A DNA stretch of 5,975 bases from Desulfuromonadales bacterium. GTDB taxonomy: Bacteria; Desulfobacterota; Desulfuromonadia; Desulfuromonadales; UBA2294. Below are positions 4,607 to 5,975 of the stretch, piece by piece; the stretch's first letter is position 1; each line of letters starts with the position of its first letter. The position numbers were made by a program, and so were the translations under genes. The notes under the pieces are model-generated. The model searched no databases, had not been told where the DNA came from, and saw only the letters and a list, made by a program, of their open reading frames with translations. The stretch covers positions 1-5,975 of the forward strand of contig JAUVAJ010000126.1 in the NCBI GenBank assembly GCA_030591795.1. Direction: 5' to 3'.

Positions 4607-5083
4607 TCACCAACCGTTAACCGCCTCATCAGCTAAAACCTTAGCCAACTTATCCTGCACATGATGCAACCTCTCACCGGTGAGGCCGGCGATGTTGCGC
4701 ATGAATATGTAGGCCAGGTGATAATTCGTTTCGAAAATCTCAGTCATTTTGTCGCGGTCGATCTCGAGCAGCGTTGTTTCTCCTCGACAGTGGCCGGAGA
4801 GGGTGTAGATATGCGGCGGGACAATTGCAGACCAGCCGACGGCAGCGCCTGGGGATAGGGAAGCGATGATGGTGTCGGCGTTCTCACGTTGCGGCATCTC
4901 AAAGTGGAGATCGATACCTCCGCTCGCGATCATGTATAACTTGGTCGCCTCAGTCTTCTCCATGAAGAGATTGGTGCCATCCGGGTAAGTTGTCTCCTGA
5001 CAACGCCTTAGAAACGCCACCTTTTCATCGGGAGCAAACCCAGCAAACAATCCGTCTGTAAACAGTTCCGCGGCATTAGTCAT
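4607..5083 (-). CDS. Stand-alone cyclic-nucleotide-binding-fold protein, no DNA-binding domain
   Basis: The start ATG is at 5083-5081, with AAGGTG about 6 nt upstream. A longer frame beginning with TTG at 5107 would swallow this ribosome site and is rejected. The 158-residue product has the cNMP/Crp beta roll (about residues 8-110): YPDGTNLFMEKTEATKLYMI, GGIDLHF, then LSPGAAVGWSAIVPP and the ETTLLEIDRDKM strand. This is followed by a long helix (NYHLAYIFMRNIAGL) and a short tail ending NGW. No helix-turn-helix follows, so it is not a Crp/Fnr transcription factor by itself. In the phosphate-binding cassette, by hand alignment with E. coli CRP, Glu72 is replaced by Trp84 and Arg82 by Leu95, so binding of cAMP in the usual way is unlikely. 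It probably acts as a small sensor or partner subunit in the cytoplasm. It is divergent from the GAF-domain gene, with a decayed paralogue about 0.9 kb away. Confidence 0.85.
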   Translation of the reverse strand: MTNAAELFTDGLFAGFAPDEKVAFLRRCQETTYPDGTNLFMEKTEATKLYMIASGGIDLHFEMPQRENADTIIASLSPGAAVGWSAIVPPHIYTLSGHCRGETTLLEIDRDKMTEIFETNYHLAYIFMRNIAGLTGERLHHVQDKLAKVLADEAVNGW

Positions 5084-5125
5084 AATCCCCACCTTCCTTT
5101 CTTGCAATGGTCGTTCATGAAAAAC

Positions 5126-5151
5126 AACTGGTATTTATAATGATACCTGTT
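5126..5151. promoter_or_regulatory. Operator-like palindrome upstream of the cNMP-fold gene
   Basis: AACTGGTAT (5126-5134) and ATACCTGTT (5143-5151) are complementary at eight of nine positions around an 8-bp AT-rich spacer. The spacer region contains TATAAT on the plus strand (5136-5141) and TATAAA on the minus strand (5139-5134). The latter is a fair -10 box about 50 bp before the reverse gene's ATG, although its -35 is poor. A regulator bound here would cover that -10. Confidence 0.45.
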
Positions 5152-5199
5152 TTTCGACAGATTGCAGATTTTGCCGGACTGTAATGTAAAAAAACAAAC

Positions 5200-5242
5200 G
5201 GGACAGTTAAATCTGTGCCAGTTGCCGATTTTCGACTATAAT
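5200..5242 (+). promoter_or_regulatory. Candidate promoter and dyad upstream of the GAF gene
   Basis: A perfect TATAAT (5237-5242) lies 45 bp before the ATG at 5288. The -35 position at 17 bp reads TGTGCC, a weak match. That position is part of a dyad, GGGACAG (5200-5206) and CTGTGCC (5213-5219), with one mismatched pair, so an activator or repressor may bind over the weak -35. Confidence 0.45.
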
Positions 5243-5287
5243 GAATGATCACCTCACGTTACCTACTTGCGAAGGAGCACTCTATTT

Positions 5288-5975
5288 ATGCCGAAGGCCA
5301 ACACCAACGAATACTTCCGACTGTTTTTTGAAACCGCTCAGGAGATCCTTTCCGCCCGCGATCTACAGACAACTCTCGACTCCCTGGTGCAACGAACCGT
5401 CGCGGCACTCGATATCAAGGCGGGTGGTCTGCGGCTGATTGACGCAGCGACCGGCAATCTGGACCAGGTTGCGGCTTTCGGTTTAAGTGATACCTACCTG
5501 AACAAAGGTGCACTGAACGCTGACCGGAGTATGCCGGAGGTGCTGGACGGCGAGCCGGTCTGTATTAAGGATGCCCCGGACGATCCACGCATCCAGTATC
5601 CGGATGCCATGCGCGCTGAGGGGATCAACACTGTGCTGTCAGTACCGGTGATTGCCGGTGAGGATGTGATCGGGGTGTTGCGGCTCTATAGCGCCGAACC
5701 GCGTGACTACAGCGAGGAAGATATTGAGTTTGTCGCCGCCCTGGCGGAGATGGGTGGTCTGGCGATTGCCAACGCCCGGCTCTATGAGGCTCAGGGCGAT
5801 AAGCTGACCGCGATGTTTACCGAGATCGGCGTTGATCTGCCGAATGCAATTGAGAACGTTGAGCAGCAGTTTGACAGTTGTGCTTATCTGCCAATTGACC
5901 CGGTCAAGTCGCTGGGCTACTTCCGCACCCTGCACGAAGTAACCCAGGCGATCCTGTCGACGCATGATTCCAAAG
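5288..5975 (+). CDS. GAF-domain protein, probable tandem GAF, 3' end outside window
   Basis: An open frame of 229 codons runs from ATG 5288 to the window edge without a stop. AAGGAG (5272-5277) lies 10 nt before the start. Residues about 28-165 form a GAF domain: the entry helix (LVQRTVAALDI), AGGLRLIDAATGNL, VAAFGLSDTYLNKG, GEPVCIKDAPDDPRI, GINTVLSVPVIAGEDVIGVLRLYS, and the exit helix YSEEDIEFVAALAEMGGLAI ending at NARLY. GAF domains are cytoplasmic small-molecule sensor modules, binding for example cyclic nucleotides, tetrapyrroles or iron clusters. After a linker, YFRTLHEVTQAILSTHD (211-227) repeats the protein's own N-terminus YFRLFFETAQEILSARD (9-25), with 9 identical residues over the 19 visible, so a second GAF domain probably begins. 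No signal peptide or membrane segment is seen. The output domain, if any, lies beyond the window. The gene is divergent from the cNMP-fold gene, and the two may form a sensing pair. Confidence 0.88.
   Translation, partial: MPKANTNEYFRLFFETAQEILSARDLQTTLDSLVQRTVAALDIKAGGLRLIDAATGNLDQVAAFGLSDTYLNKGALNADRSMPEVLDGEPVCIKDAPDDPRIQYPDAMRAEGINTVLSVPVIAGEDVIGVLRLYSAEPRDYSEEDIEFVAALAEMGGLAIANARLYEAQGDKLTAMFTEIGVDLPNAIENVEQQFDSCAYLPIDPVKSLGYFRTLHEVTQAILSTHDSK

Noticed and set aside
5241..5438. 65-codon forward open frame at the start of the GAF gene
   Set aside because: It is out of frame with the GAF coding sequence, which has a good ribosome site and clear domain signature.

Overview
The window (about 50% GC by eye) looks like a chromosomal stretch of a Gram-negative bacterium. 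It carries two Sec-exported envelope genes: a GH103 murein transglycosylase and an outer-membrane beta-barrel protein ending in Phe. The last two genes, a stand-alone cNMP-fold protein and a GAF-domain protein, suggest a Desulfuromonas/Geobacter-like or gammaproteobacterial host. That assignment is inference, because there is no rRNA or other phylogenetic marker here.

Layout, left to right. (1) 2-751 is the 3' part of an unrecognised protein that runs off the left edge. It is followed by a short repeat-rich spacer (766-850) holding two copies of a G-rich decamer and a strong hairpin. (2) 872-2364 is a two-gene unit whose reading frames overlap by 7 bp: an RNase HI-type nuclease and a secreted MltB-like lytic transglycosylase. 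(3) 2525-3263 is a two-gene HEPN/MNT toxin-antitoxin module (HI0074/HI0073 type, HepT/MntA type). Its frames overlap by 8 bp, both signature motifs are intact, and a candidate promoter lies upstream. (4) 3264-3946 is 683 bp without an intact gene, and it is not empty. It holds several inverted repeats, a consensus-like promoter (TTGACA-16-TAAAGT), a highly structured candidate small RNA of about 128 nt ending in a textbook intrinsic terminator, and a decayed reverse-strand fragment of a cNMP-binding-domain gene. That fragment is a relic paralogue of the intact gene 1 kb downstream. (5) 3947-4492 is a small outer-membrane beta-barrel protein with its own extended -10 promoter. (6) A near-perfect 14-bp inverted repeat (4547-4592) separates it from the convergent gene at 4607-5083, a cNMP-binding-fold protein with no DNA-binding domain. 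(7) A divergent regulatory region (5084-5287) with two operator-like palindromes lies before a GAF-domain protein (5288 to the right edge). That protein appears to begin a second GAF domain where the window ends.

Regions 1-3 and the relic-bearing spacer look accessory: a TA module, repeats and gene debris. The cNMP-fold and GAF genes form a divergent pair that may share regulation. The least explained element is the orphan structured RNA at about 3552-3679, next to the TA module and the gene relic.
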